DNA from: Rhizophagus prolifer
Taxonomy: Eukaryota > Glomeromycota > Glomeromycetes > Glomerales > Glomeraceae
Direction: 5' to 3'
Assembly: GCA_019425655.1 (NCBI GenBank)
Contig: NQWY01024831.1
Location: 61,820 to 125,819 of the forward strand
DNA length: 64,000 nt
Below, piece after piece: positions 52,632 to 61,583 of the stretch; the first letter of the stretch is position 1; each line of letters starts with the position of its first letter. The translations under genes and the position numbers were made by a program. The notes under the pieces are model-generated. The model was not told the origin of the DNA. It was given only the letters and a program-made list of their open reading frames with translations, and did not search any database.

Positions 52632-53774
52632 ATGGCGAAGAAAATTCTGAATATAGTTTTATTGATGATTGCCGGAATTATTTTAACGGTATATATCACC
52701 GGCTACAATTATCTTTTCCGTGGAATAAGATTGACTTATCTAAAAGGTGAAACCGGACCAACGTTAAATGACAAAACAGACTTCCCATCGAAAACTATTT
52801 CAAGAGGAAACCCAAAACCCTGGCCACTCGATATTAATTATAACAAAACGGCATTATCTCCGGAACTTGAAAAGCATCTTAAGGAAACAAAATCAGTTTC
52901 TTTTTTAATCATTCAGCACGGAAAAATCCTGCAGGAACATTATTGGGAGAATTATAATAAAGCTACTCCGAGCAATTCATTTTCGATGGCCAACACCATA
53001 ACAACGCTGCTATTAGGAAAAGCCATTGACGACGGAAGAATAGAAAGCATTAATCAACCATTTTCTACATTCTATCAGGAATTTTCAAATGACAAATTTG
53101 GGAAAAATCTAACCTTAGCGAATCTTGCCTCAATGGAGACAGGATTGGACTGGAAGAACGATTACAAAAATCCACTTTCTCAAAATGCAGCACTATACTA
53201 TGGATTTTCCCTTTCCGATATTATTTTCAAAAGCAAATTCAAACAAAATCCAGGAGAACAATTCGAATACCAGTCAGCTGCGCCTCAACTTTTAGGTTTT
53301 GCAGTTGGCAGAGCTGTGGAAATGCCTTTGTCTTTTTATGCATCTGCAAAATTGTGGAAGCCTCTCGGGATGGAGCAAAATGCAGAATGGACAACGGATG
53401 ATCTTGGGATAGAAAAATCGTTTTGCTGTATCCATTCCAATGCAAGAGATTTTGCAAAGATTGGATATTTACTAATGAATAAAGGGAAATTTGAAAATAT
53501 CCCGTTAATCAACGAAAATTTTGTTGACCAAATGATAACGCCGACTGAACATTCCAACGGAACTTATGGTTTAGGCCTTCGTATTAATTATGACACAAAA
53601 ATCCACCATTACTATATGCACGGACTCAATGGTCAATACGTTATTATGATCCCGGAATATGATATGATTATTGTGAGATTAGGCAACGAAGAATCCCCGG
53701 AAAAAGACTTCAAAAACAGACCAAAAGAAATCGAATTTTATATTAACGAAGCCCTGAGGTTTGATAAACACTAA
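52632..53774 (+). CDS. Class C beta-lactamase-like serine hydrolase lacking the SxxK lysine
   Basis: 380 residues from MAKKILNIVLLMIAG (start at 52632; an ATG 13 codons upstream is less likely). One N-terminal membrane anchor, then a beta-lactamase/DD-peptidase fold. The nucleophile motif reads S-M-A-N (residues 118-121, codon AAC at 52992) where the family has S-x-x-K. The second motif is YQS (FEYQSAAPQLLG) and the third HGLNGQYVIMIPE. Loss of the general-base lysine suggests an inactive or altered enzyme. Its stop overlaps the convergent TetR gene by 4 bp. Confidence 0.82.
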   Translation: MAKKILNIVLLMIAGIILTVYITGYNYLFRGIRLTYLKGETGPTLNDKTDFPSKTISRGNPKPWPLDINYNKTALSPELEKHLKETKSVSFLIIQHGKILQEHYWENYNKATPSNSFSMANTITTLLLGKAIDDGRIESINQPFSTFYQEFSNDKFGKNLTLANLASMETGLDWKNDYKNPLSQNAALYYGFSLSDIIFKSKFKQNPGEQFEYQSAAPQLLGFAVGRAVEMPLSFYASAKLWKPLGMEQNAEWTTDDLGIEKSFCCIHSNARDFAKIGYLLMNKGKFENIPLINENFVDQMITPTEHSNGTYGLGLRINYDTKIHHYYMHGLNGQYVIMIPEYDMIIVRLGNEESPEKDFKNRPKEIEFYINEALRFDKH

Positions 53775-54406
53775 TCCGCGTCATAATCCAACAAAGCGAA
53801 TACACTTAGCAAAGTACTGTTCTTCAGTTTCTGCTCAGCTTCTTTCATATATTGCGCATCGTTGTTTGCAGGAACATACATCTCATAGAAGTTTTTGTTC
53901 CTGATCACAAACAAAGTCGACCCGATAATCATTGTCAGGATATCCTCAGACTTTGGCGCATTATGAAAAACGCCGGAAACAATTCCTCTTTTGATAATCT
54001 CATCCAACCGGCCGACACAAGTCTGGTAAAACTCCAAAAGATCATCCTTTACATTATCCAGAGAACGCATCTCCTGCGTTACAAAACCGTGAAAATAGCT
54101 GTATTTGAAAAGCAAAGAGATCACATAATTCACAATCTCTTTCATCTGCATTTCGGGTTTTCCTTCCTTTATGGTCTGTGCAAACTCAGAAAAGCTTTCT
54201 TTTGTTCTCTGCACACGATACTGATAAAGGTAAGACATCATCTTTTCCTTAGAACCAAAGTAGTAAGAAATCATAGCCACATTGATATTCGCTTTCGAAC
54301 AAATATCTCTCACAGACGTGCCTTCAAAGCCTTTTTTTGCAATCAGTTCTTCTGCTACATCCAGAATTTTTGTCTGTTTATCAGTAAATTTTTTTCTCAT
54401 TCGCAA
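53771..54406 (-). CDS. TetR-family transcriptional regulator
   Basis: 211 residues. The N-terminal TetR DNA-binding domain runs KFTDKQTKILDVAEELIAKKGFEGTSVRDICSKANINVAMISYYFGSKEKMMSYLY (about 5-60), with the HTH at GTSVRDICSKANINVAMISYYF. The C-terminal ligand domain is helical and specific to this protein. A second ATG two codons on (MRKKF) is equally possible. It converges on the serine hydrolase gene. The 200 bp upstream show no obvious palindrome that would mark its operator. Confidence 0.9.
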   Translation of the reverse strand: MRMRKKFTDKQTKILDVAEELIAKKGFEGTSVRDICSKANINVAMISYYFGSKEKMMSYLYQYRVQRTKESFSEFAQTIKEGKPEMQMKEIVNYVISLLFKYSYFHGFVTQEMRSLDNVKDDLLEFYQTCVGRLDEIIKRGIVSGVFHNAPKSEDILTMIIGSTLFVIRNKNFYEMYVPANNDAQYMKEAEQKLKNSTLLSVFALLDYDAD

Positions 54407-54598
54407 CGAAAGATTTAATGTAAAATTAAACTATTTTTCATCATTGACAATAAGTTTCGACAACAGATTTTAACAAAATTTAACTTTTTATGATCAGCAT
54501 AATAATTAGAGCCGCTTTATCCGTCCACAGTTTATCCTGAGCAAAGTCAAGGGATCTGTTGCAAGCAATTCGGTGTTCCGAAAAAGACCTTAAATTCA

Positions 54599-54606
54599 TA
54601 TCTTTG
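54599..54606 (+). promoter_or_regulatory. tatD-like gene promoter -7 element TATCTTTG
   Basis: Exact TAnnTTTG match ending 3 bases before the ATG at 54610. With the -7 box centred 7 bases before the start of transcription, the mRNA should begin at the ATG itself. Confidence 0.6.
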
Positions 54607-54609
54607 ACT

Positions 54610-55233
54610 ATGGATTTTTTGGATTTTCATCATCACAAACAAAATAAGACCGGGATCTACAACTTAGAAATTAATGAAGAAATACCGTTCGTAAATTTTT
54701 CTGCAGGTCTACATCCAAAAGACATTACGGAAAACTGGAAATCCGATTTTGAAAGAATCAAAAAAATTTCTCTTTCAAAAAACTGTCTTGCTCTAGGCGA
54801 ATGTGGTTTGGATGGATTAATCGACATCGATGAAAAACTTCAAAACGAAGTGTTCCAAAATCATATTTCCTGGGCAGAAGAAATTAGAAAACCTATTATC
54901 ATCCATTGTGTCCGCAGATTTTCGCAAATTCTCCATTTCAAAAAAGCAAAAGTGCCGTTAATCATTCATGGATTCAACAAAAAAGAAAACACGGCAAAAG
55001 AGCTTTTGGATGCCGGCTTTTATCTCAGTTTTGGAAAAGCAGCTTTAGATAACTTATCTTTGCAAAAATTGATTGAAGATTTTCCTGTTCAGAAGATGTT
55101 TTTGGAAACCGATGATGCCGATTTTGATATTGCAAAATTGTACGAAAAGGTTTCGGAAATTAAATGTATTTCTCTGGAAGAGCTGAAAAACCAAATGTGG
55201 GAAAATCTTCAAAAAGTAATTAATTATGGATAA
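54610..55233 (+). CDS. TatD-family hydrolase
   Basis: 207 residues from MDFLDFHHHKQNKTGIYN; the 17-codon upstream extension is rejected because the promoter box lies in it. A short TatD-type TIM barrel with metal motifs FHHH (near 6-9), GECGLDG (near 78), PIIIHCVRRF (near 114) and FLETDDAD (near 177). The usual D-x-H-x-H at the N-terminus is here D-F-H-H-H. Members act as metal-dependent DNases or deacylases. Overlaps the next gene by 8 bp. Confidence 0.85.
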   Translation: MDFLDFHHHKQNKTGIYNLEINEEIPFVNFSAGLHPKDITENWKSDFERIKKISLSKNCLALGECGLDGLIDIDEKLQNEVFQNHISWAEEIRKPIIIHCVRRFSQILHFKKAKVPLIIHGFNKKENTAKELLDAGFYLSFGKAALDNLSLQKLIEDFPVQKMFLETDDADFDIAKLYEKVSEIKCISLEELKNQMWENLQKVINYG

Positions 55234-55951
55234 ATTTTGGTTGGAACGCACCGAATTGCTTATTAAAGATGAAGGCATCGAAAAACTGCAAAATGCTAAA
55301 GTTTTGGTTGTTGGATTAGGTGGTGTCGGATCTTTTGCTGCAGAATTCCTGGCAAGAGCCGGTGTTGGAAAAATGATCATCGCAGACGGTGATGTGGTTG
55401 ATATAACCAATATCAACAGGCAATTGCCCGCACTCCATTCCACAATTGGCCAGCATAAAGTAGAATTGGTTGGTGACCGGTTAATGGATATCAATCCAAA
55501 ATTAGAGCTTACAAAAATCAATGAATTTCTGGAGCCGGAAAGAATGGAAGAATTAATCAAATCAGAAAAATTCGATTATGTTCTTGACTGCATTGATTCT
55601 CTGACTCCTAAACTGACACTCATCAGAACTTGCCGACGACATAAAATAAAACTAGTTTCCTCGATGGGAGCCGGCGGAAAAACCGACCCAAGCAAAGTGA
55701 TGGTTCGTGATATCAGTAAAACCAACAATTGCCTTTTGGCAAGACAAGTAAGAAAACGTCTGAAAAAAGAGAAAATCAACAAAGGTTTCCGATGTGTTTT
55801 CTCTACAGAATTACAGGACGAAAACAGCCTTAAAATGACAGATGGAACCAACTTCAAACGTTCATTCTATGGAACGATCAGCTTTATTCCTGCTATTTTT
55901 GGTTTGTATGCTGCAGCAGAAGTCATTAATCATTTAACCGGAAGAAAATAA
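55226..55951 (+). CDS. tcdA: tRNA threonylcarbamoyladenosine dehydratase
   Basis: 241 residues of the ThiF/E1-like family. The adenylate-binding VLVVGLGGVGSFAAEFLARAGVG (about 28-50), the NINRQLPAL motif, DCIDSLTPKLTLI and SSMGAGGKTDPSKV fit TcdA (CsdL/YgdL), which cyclises t6A37 to ct6A in ANN-decoding tRNAs. Encoded with tatD and rnpA in one tight run, suiting an RNA-related operon. Confidence 0.9.
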   Translation: MDKFWLERTELLIKDEGIEKLQNAKVLVVGLGGVGSFAAEFLARAGVGKMIIADGDVVDITNINRQLPALHSTIGQHKVELVGDRLMDINPKLELTKINEFLEPERMEELIKSEKFDYVLDCIDSLTPKLTLIRTCRRHKIKLVSSMGAGGKTDPSKVMVRDISKTNNCLLARQVRKRLKKEKINKGFRCVFSTELQDENSLKMTDGTNFKRSFYGTISFIPAIFGLYAAAEVINHLTGRK

Positions 55952-55955
55952 CAAT

Positions 55956-56327
55956 TTGAAAATCAACGGTTATCCTTCCCGAGAAAAGCTGAAAAAAAAA
56001 TCAGAGATCGACCTTCTGTTCAAGAAAGGCAAATGGCTTTCTGTGGATAATCTGAGAATCATCTACTTCGGTTCATCAGAAAAGTATCCTATAGAATCCT
56101 GTAAAATCGGCGTTTCTGTTTCTAAGAAATTTTTCAAAAAAGCTGTAGACAGAAACCGAATCAAACGTCTTTTGAGAGAGTCTTACAGACTTAACAAAGC
56201 TACTTATTTTGATGCTTTTGGGCAACAAACGCTAGCTATGTTATTCTGGGTTTCTAAAGATTTGCCGGAACATTTTTCTGATGTTGAAAAACAATTTATT
56301 AATCTTTGTAAAAAGAAAAAAGGATAG
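55956..56327 (+). CDS. rnpA: Ribonuclease P protein component
   Basis: About 123 residues from a TTG codon (read MKINGYPSREKLKKKSEIDLLFKKGKW), 4 bp after tcdA. The FR/K-rich helix CKIGVSVSKKFFKKAVDRNRIKRLLRESYRLNK (about 50-82) contains the RNR motif that contacts the RNA subunit. It processes the 5' ends of tRNA precursors. It is not next to rpmH here, as is common in Bacteroidetes. Confidence 0.92.
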   Translation: MKINGYPSREKLKKKSEIDLLFKKGKWLSVDNLRIIYFGSSEKYPIESCKIGVSVSKKFFKKAVDRNRIKRLLRESYRLNKATYFDAFGQQTLAMLFWVSKDLPEHFSDVEKQFINLCKKKKG

Positions 56328-56370
56328 CGTCAGCTTTTAATTTGTAATTTTATTCTCAAACAAATTACAA

Positions 56371-56964
56371 ATGAGCGATATTTTACCTTACGTTTTGAGC
56401 ACCTTTATTGGCATTGGCCTGGCTGCGGCTTCGGGATTCAGAGTTTTTTTACCGATGTTCGCTGTTAGTCTTGCATCTTATCTTGGGTGGATTCCAATGA
56501 ACGATAACTTCGAATGGCTATCCGGATTGCCAACTCTTATCACCACCGGTGTTGCTACAATTATTGAGATTCTGGCTTATTATATTCCTGTAGTTGATAA
56601 TTTTCTTGACACGATCTCGATTCCGTTAGCAACCATTGCCGGATCTATTCTTTTTGCAAGCCAGTTTATGGAATTGGGAACTTTTCCTCAATGGGCTTTG
56701 GCATTGATTGCCGGTGGCGGAACTGCTGCTACGATCGCTTCAGGATTTGCCGGTACACGAGCTGCTTCTACTGCAACTACTGCCGGTATTGGAAATAATG
56801 TGGTTGCTACTACGGAAACTGCCGGAGCAGGATTGATGTCCATTCTTTCAATTTTTTTGCCTGTACTTGCTTTTATTCTCGCCATTGTTTTATTGATTCT
56901 TGTCTTATTTTTTGGAAGAAAACTTTGGCGAAAAATGAAAACACAGAATTCCGGAATATTTTAA
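56371..56964 (+). CDS. DUF4126 membrane protein
   Basis: 197 residues. Four or five hydrophobic segments, starting LPYVLSTFIGIGLAAASGFRVFLPMFAVSLASYLG, which fits DUF4126. A Gly/Ala/Thr-rich stretch (GGTAATIASGFAGTRAASTATTAGIGN) lies before the last helices, and the protein ends in basic FFGRKLWRKMKT. Function unknown. Followed directly by a terminator. Confidence 0.82.
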   Translation: MSDILPYVLSTFIGIGLAAASGFRVFLPMFAVSLASYLGWIPMNDNFEWLSGLPTLITTGVATIIEILAYYIPVVDNFLDTISIPLATIAGSILFASQFMELGTFPQWALALIAGGGTAATIASGFAGTRAASTATTAGIGNNVVATTETAGAGLMSILSIFLPVLAFILAIVLLILVLFFGRKLWRKMKTQNSGIF

Positions 56965-56965
56965 A

Positions 56966-56998
56966 ACAAAAAATCCCGCTGTTGCGGGATTTTTTGTT
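56966..56998. terminator. Terminator between the DUF4126 and DUF5689 genes
   Basis: AAAAATCCCGC-TGTT-GCGGGATTTTT: a symmetric stem with A/T flanks, usable by both convergent genes. Confidence 0.88.
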
Positions 56999-57013
56999 TT
57001 GTCTTTCTTTTTA

Positions 57014-58450
57014 TTATTCAATTGTTATATTGTCAATTTGAATATCATATACTCCAGAAGACCCGGTCTTAAGAGCAAAAACATTTTTGCCTGCAGTTAT
57101 ATTAATATCGGTTAAATCAGACAAAGTAAGTTGTACTAGTCTCCATTGTCCGTTTGTATCAATTGATCCTGTATATTGATTAGTCTGTGCAGCTGTAGAA
57201 TTCAAGATTGCACCAGTTTTAAAAGTACCCAGATTAAATGCATAATACTTGGTGTCATCCGATGCTTTGTAAACATTAAACGATAAAGATTTTCCTGTCG
57301 CCGTACCTTTTATATAAAAAGTAATTCTTTTCGGTGCAGTTGGAAGTCCACTAGCAGCAATTGAAGTAAAGACGTAATCATTAGCTGTTGGCACTCCCTT
57401 AATTTGTAAAGAATTAGTATTATTCAATCCTAGTCCAACCCCTTGAGTGGCATAACTTTTAAGGCCAAAACTATTTACACTTGATAAAAATGTATTCCAA
57501 TTTTCAAAATCTGCACCATTGAACAATTTAACAGCAGAAGCTGAAGGATTGTCCGGAGCACCTGGTAAAAATCTTGGGTTTTTAAAATTTACATCATTCA
57601 GACTTCTGATTATCATTTGCCAATTAGCATTGTATTTACTTACAACAAAAGTCAAATCCCCACTCTCCTTTGGAAGCAATTGAGAACCAAATGTAGAAAA
57701 TCCTGAACTTCTTAAAACTGTTGAATTATTTCCTTTATCTACTATCGCTCTATCTGTATCTTGTCCTACCCCAGCAATATATTCTATATAAGTTTTTTGA
57801 GTTGGAGCAACTAAAGTTTCATCAAACTGAACATTAGGAACTTGAACTAATGTATTAATATATTTAGTGTCTAAAGCTTTAAGTAAATTTGGAAGTACAG
57901 TTGGAACTAGGTTAACAACATCTAATCTATTATTTCCATTACAAACGCCTGAAAGATATCTGTTTAATAAAACACTTGGAATTCTACCAATCGCATAAGT
58001 CGGATCAACTGAACCTAATTTAAGAGTAGCTCTATCCCATCCTAATACAAGTCCGTTAGCCTTGATTCTGATATGTGCTCCTACAGGAAAATCTGCATAG
58101 TTAGAGGATTTGTCAATCTCAATCTGCATTCCTATTGTAGGATTTTCAATCTTGTCCTGAAAAGAGATTGTCTTATAGAAGTTACCATTTTCATCAGACG
58201 ATACTACATAACCATCAAAAATCACAGCTGGTCCATCTGTAGGAATTTTATAAGTCGCAGCAGAGTAATTAGTTCCAGTAAGCGCTGGCGCTTTGGCAGC
58301 TAAATCAGCCATAGAAATAGTAGGTGCATCGAATCTGTTATTACAAAGAATCTCCGGCGTACTCCAGTCATCCTCTTTCACACAAGATGTAAATGTCCCC
58401 ATAATCACGGCAGACATTAATACGGTTTTTAAAGTTTTATTTATTTTCAT
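57014..58450 (-). CDS. DUF5689 outer-membrane lipoprotein
   Basis: 478 residues. Lipoprotein signal with Cys23 (SAVIMGTFTSCVKEDDW). The DUF5689 region (about 60-290) has DGPAVIFDGYVVSSDENGNFYKTISFQDK and resembles an OB-fold. A C-terminal jelly-roll like carbohydrate- or cell-surface-binding domains follows (about 305-478, FNGADFENWNTFLSSVNSFG...). It follows the TonB receptor gene by 20 bp on the same strand. The two likely work as a SusCD-like surface pair, with the secreted EEP enzyme divergent from them. Confidence 0.85.
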   Translation of the reverse strand: MKINKTLKTVLMSAVIMGTFTSCVKEDDWSTPEILCNNRFDAPTISMADLAAKAPALTGTNYSAATYKIPTDGPAVIFDGYVVSSDENGNFYKTISFQDKIENPTIGMQIEIDKSSNYADFPVGAHIRIKANGLVLGWDRATLKLGSVDPTYAIGRIPSVLLNRYLSGVCNGNNRLDVVNLVPTVLPNLLKALDTKYINTLVQVPNVQFDETLVAPTQKTYIEYIAGVGQDTDRAIVDKGNNSTVLRSSGFSTFGSQLLPKESGDLTFVVSKYNANWQMIIRSLNDVNFKNPRFLPGAPDNPSASAVKLFNGADFENWNTFLSSVNSFGLKSYATQGVGLGLNNTNSLQIKGVPTANDYVFTSIAASGLPTAPKRITFYIKGTATGKSLSFNVYKASDDTKYYAFNLGTFKTGAILNSTAAQTNQYTGSIDTNGQWRLVQLTLSDLTDINITAGKNVFALKTGSSGVYDIQIDNITIE

Positions 58451-58470
58451 TGTGAATTATTTAAAATTTA

Positions 58471-61356
58471 TTAGAATCTAACCTGTAAGTTAACAAAATA
58501 TGAACGTCCTTGGGTGTACCAATATTTTGGACCAAAAAGCGTTTGAGCTCTATCGTAATCTTCTCCAAAAGAATCATACTTCACATATCTGGATTGTTCA
58601 AATCCTCCTGTAATATATTTTGTATTATCAAATATATTATTAACACTAGCAGAAATCAAAAGATAGTACTTACCGAAAATCCATGATTTTCCAACATTAG
58701 CATTAAAGAAATGAGCAGATGGAAGTTTATTTTGTCTCAAAATTTCTCTCAATCTGTCTTCATCAATATTATAATAAGGTGTTCCAGAATTTCCGTTTTG
58801 AACAAAAGATTCCGATCTGATCAATGCTGACGGATCTAAGTAGTTGTTGTCTAGGAAATTCCAGTTGGCTCCTACCCACCAATATTTAGGAGAGCTATAT
58901 CTTAGACCTGCTGACAAAGCCGTCTGAGGCGTCCCCCCTTGTCTATAATTTTTAATGTAAGCTTTACCAAATTCAGTGTAAGGTAATCCGTTGGAGAATA
59001 TACCTATATTATCTGATGCGAAGTATACATTAGGATTATTTCTATAAGTATATTGCCCATAACTTGCAGCCCCTTGGAAAGATAGTGTCGGCAAAATTTT
59101 GATATCCATACCAATCTCTGCACCAAGATTCCTCTTTTCTACATTCGACATTACTTGAGTTACAAAAGCACTTTGTACATATTGTCCTCCTGTATTGCTA
59201 TCTGTAGATCCACTTGTATCTCCAAGATCAGTAAGCTGTATACCATCTGCAAAAAATCTTTGTACACTTGTCTCATTTTGCGTATCAACTAAAAATACTG
59301 ACGCGCGGATTTTATAAAAAGGTGTATTGACAACATAACTCAAATCGTTTGCATTGATAATAGTATTTTTAAGGTTAGGTGCAACTGAACCATTTAGTCT
59401 AGGGTTAATAAAAATATCTTCTAGGAATGGTGCTTGAGAGAAGTATGCTCCGTTGTATATTAAGAAATTTCTTCCGTTCAGCTTATATATAATTTGTCCT
59501 TTAAGACCATAGTTCCAGAAATTTTTATCTGAGCTTTTCCCAAGTGACTCTGCATAAAGATAATGTCTGAAAAGACCTTCTCTGTTAGATGTGGAATATC
59601 CAAACATCCCCGAAACAAAAACATCAAATGCTCCGTTAGAAAATTTAAATCCTGGATTAACTTTAACTTCTTGTCTGCGGAAAATAAAATTATAGCCTAT
59701 TTTGTCTCCTACTTTTTTAGCGACATTTTCCTCTCCTTCATTAAACAATCCGGAAGTGCCAGGATTATTGGTTGCAGCAAACGGGTCTCTATTGTAAACA
59801 AAATCAGCCCCTAAAAGGTCTTTAACTTCTCTATAAAGTTCTGATCTATAATTCTGATAAGAAACATTCAATATAAACCTCGAGTTATCTGTAAAATTAT
59901 AGGTATAGTGTGTGGCTGCATTCCAGATTTTATCATCACTCACATCATTTACCTGAAAATAGATAGCCCTTCTTCCTGTAACACCATAATTCGTAACAGG
60001 AGCTTGTTCCATATTTTTAGCATATAGTCTATCCCAGTTTATCTGTGTAACAGTAGGATCTCCGTTTTGCCACAAGCTGACTGCTGTTTGATATGCATCA
60101 TATGCTCCAGATAATGATCCAAGATTATTGGGATCGGCAGTTAATATCCCTGGATTTAAAGAGGCAATATAGCTAGGAAGATTTCTATAATATGTTGGAC
60201 TTGGATTTGGAGCATTCTGCCAATCCAATCTTGATCCCTTATCTTTTCCAAACTGGTAGGAAACAGACGTCCAAAGGTTAGATTTCTTATTAATTTTCCA
60301 AAAATCCTGTAACATTATTACGGGTTGGAAACCTTTTCTAACACGTTCGTTTCTTTTTTCACCGTTTTGCCATCCCCAATATGAGTTGTAATGTACGCCT
60401 CTATAGTCATACACTTCCTGAGTATTTGGGCTGGAAGTAGATCTCCTGAAAGGAGACGCAAAAGCATTTAGTGTAATCGTATGATTATCATTCAACTTTT
60501 TCTCAATGCCTAAATAAGTGCCGTAAGCATCATAGAAAGTTCCTTCCTGAATCCCCTCTTCTGCCCATCTTTTAGCCCCCATTACAGTAAAAGCCCATCC
60601 ACTTTTTGACATTCCGGAAGTATATCTCAAAGAAACCCTTTGTCTGTAATTTCTATTTGTAATTGAGTAAACAGCCTGGAATCCCTTTCTGTATTCACTG
60701 GCTTTGGTATTTTTATAAATAACACCACTAGCTCCACCAAAAGCATATTCAGAAGGTGAATGATTAGCCGCAATTTCCGGATATCTTACAATTTCATTAA
60801 GACCTCCCCAATTGGAGAAATCAACATTACCATTATCAGATTTTACCATAGAAAGTCCGTTCAACATATTCTCAGAAGTTCTACCATCTACACCTCTTGG
60901 TCTGAACCAATAAAAGCCTAAGTCAAAACTTGCGATTCTGTTGAAAACATCTTGAGATGATTGCAATAGACCGACTGTTGAGGTTTGTCCGCTGCCTTCA
61001 TCATCGGCGTTATCAAGGATTGCCAAACCTTGATCAGCCCCTGTCAATGCAGAATAAAGGGTAATGACCCCCAAATCTTTTCTTTTTTCTGTAGTAACGT
61101 CAAATTCCAAAGTTTTGGTTTCGAAATTAGGCTTAGATACCACAACTTGATAATGTCCGGATTTCAGATCTACGAACTGGAAATAACCAATTTTGTCTGC
61201 CGTAACATCATTACCTTCTCCTTTTAAACTAACTTGTGCTTTTTCCACCGGTTTCCCGTCAGCATCTTTCAGGTATGCAAAAACCGTAGTCTGTGCAAAG
61301 TAAAATGATGCCGGAAGCATTGTAAATAAGGAGATTAATGATAATTTTTTAATCAT
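58471..61356 (-). CDS. TonB-dependent receptor with N-terminal carboxypeptidase-like domain
   Basis: 961 residues. Signal peptide (MLPASFYFAQ), a CarboxypepD_reg-like beta-sandwich (about 24-105, VFAYLKDADGKPVEKAQVSLKGEGNDVTADKIGYFQFVDLKSGHY), a plug domain (about 120-235, with FRPRGVDGRTSENMLNGLSM) and a long barrel ending YFVNLQVRF. It should import a bulky substrate together with the DUF5689 lipoprotein. Minus-strand TACATTTG (61418-61425) is the likely -7 box. The neighbouring secreted nuclease/phosphatase hints at nucleic-acid or phosphoester substrates, as inference. Confidence 0.9.
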   Translation of the reverse strand: MIKKLSLISLFTMLPASFYFAQTTVFAYLKDADGKPVEKAQVSLKGEGNDVTADKIGYFQFVDLKSGHYQVVVSKPNFETKTLEFDVTTEKRKDLGVITLYSALTGADQGLAILDNADDEGSGQTSTVGLLQSSQDVFNRIASFDLGFYWFRPRGVDGRTSENMLNGLSMVKSDNGNVDFSNWGGLNEIVRYPEIAANHSPSEYAFGGASGVIYKNTKASEYRKGFQAVYSITNRNYRQRVSLRYTSGMSKSGWAFTVMGAKRWAEEGIQEGTFYDAYGTYLGIEKKLNDNHTITLNAFASPFRRSTSSPNTQEVYDYRGVHYNSYWGWQNGEKRNERVRKGFQPVIMLQDFWKINKKSNLWTSVSYQFGKDKGSRLDWQNAPNPSPTYYRNLPSYIASLNPGILTADPNNLGSLSGAYDAYQTAVSLWQNGDPTVTQINWDRLYAKNMEQAPVTNYGVTGRRAIYFQVNDVSDDKIWNAATHYTYNFTDNSRFILNVSYQNYRSELYREVKDLLGADFVYNRDPFAATNNPGTSGLFNEGEENVAKKVGDKIGYNFIFRRQEVKVNPGFKFSNGAFDVFVSGMFGYSTSNREGLFRHYLYAESLGKSSDKNFWNYGLKGQIIYKLNGRNFLIYNGAYFSQAPFLEDIFINPRLNGSVAPNLKNTIINANDLSYVVNTPFYKIRASVFLVDTQNETSVQRFFADGIQLTDLGDTSGSTDSNTGGQYVQSAFVTQVMSNVEKRNLGAEIGMDIKILPTLSFQGAASYGQYTYRNNPNVYFASDNIGIFSNGLPYTEFGKAYIKNYRQGGTPQTALSAGLRYSSPKYWWVGANWNFLDNNYLDPSALIRSESFVQNGNSGTPYYNIDEDRLREILRQNKLPSAHFFNANVGKSWIFGKYYLLISASVNNIFDNTKYITGGFEQSRYVKYDSFGEDYDRAQTLFGPKYWYTQGRSYFVNLQVRF

Positions 61357-61417
61357 AAATCAATTAGGTTTTGTTTGCTCTTTTTTTCTAATATACAGTC
61401 CGTTATACACGGGAAGG

Positions 61418-61425
61418 CAAATGTA
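61418..61425 (-). promoter_or_regulatory. Promoter -7 element of the TonB/DUF5689 operon
   Basis: CAAATGTA on the plus strand, that is TACATTTG on the minus strand, about 60 bases before the receptor ATG. Confidence 0.6.
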
Positions 61426-61533
61426 AATAAATTTTTGATAATTAAAACTTTTTAACATTTTATTTTTATTTTAACAAAATTTTAATTTTTCAGCAGTTAT
61501 AACAACATTTTTTAAAAACATTAAATTTTTATT

Positions 61534-61562
61534 TTGCAGGTATATAAAAAAAATTACTTTTG
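61534..61562 (+). promoter_or_regulatory. Promoter of the EEP nuclease/phosphatase gene
   Basis: TTG (61534-61536), an 18-bp spacer and TACTTTTG (61555-61562): a full -33/-7 match, 21 bases before the ATG. Confidence 0.75.
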
Positions 61563-61583
61563 TAGCCCTACATTTTTTATATT

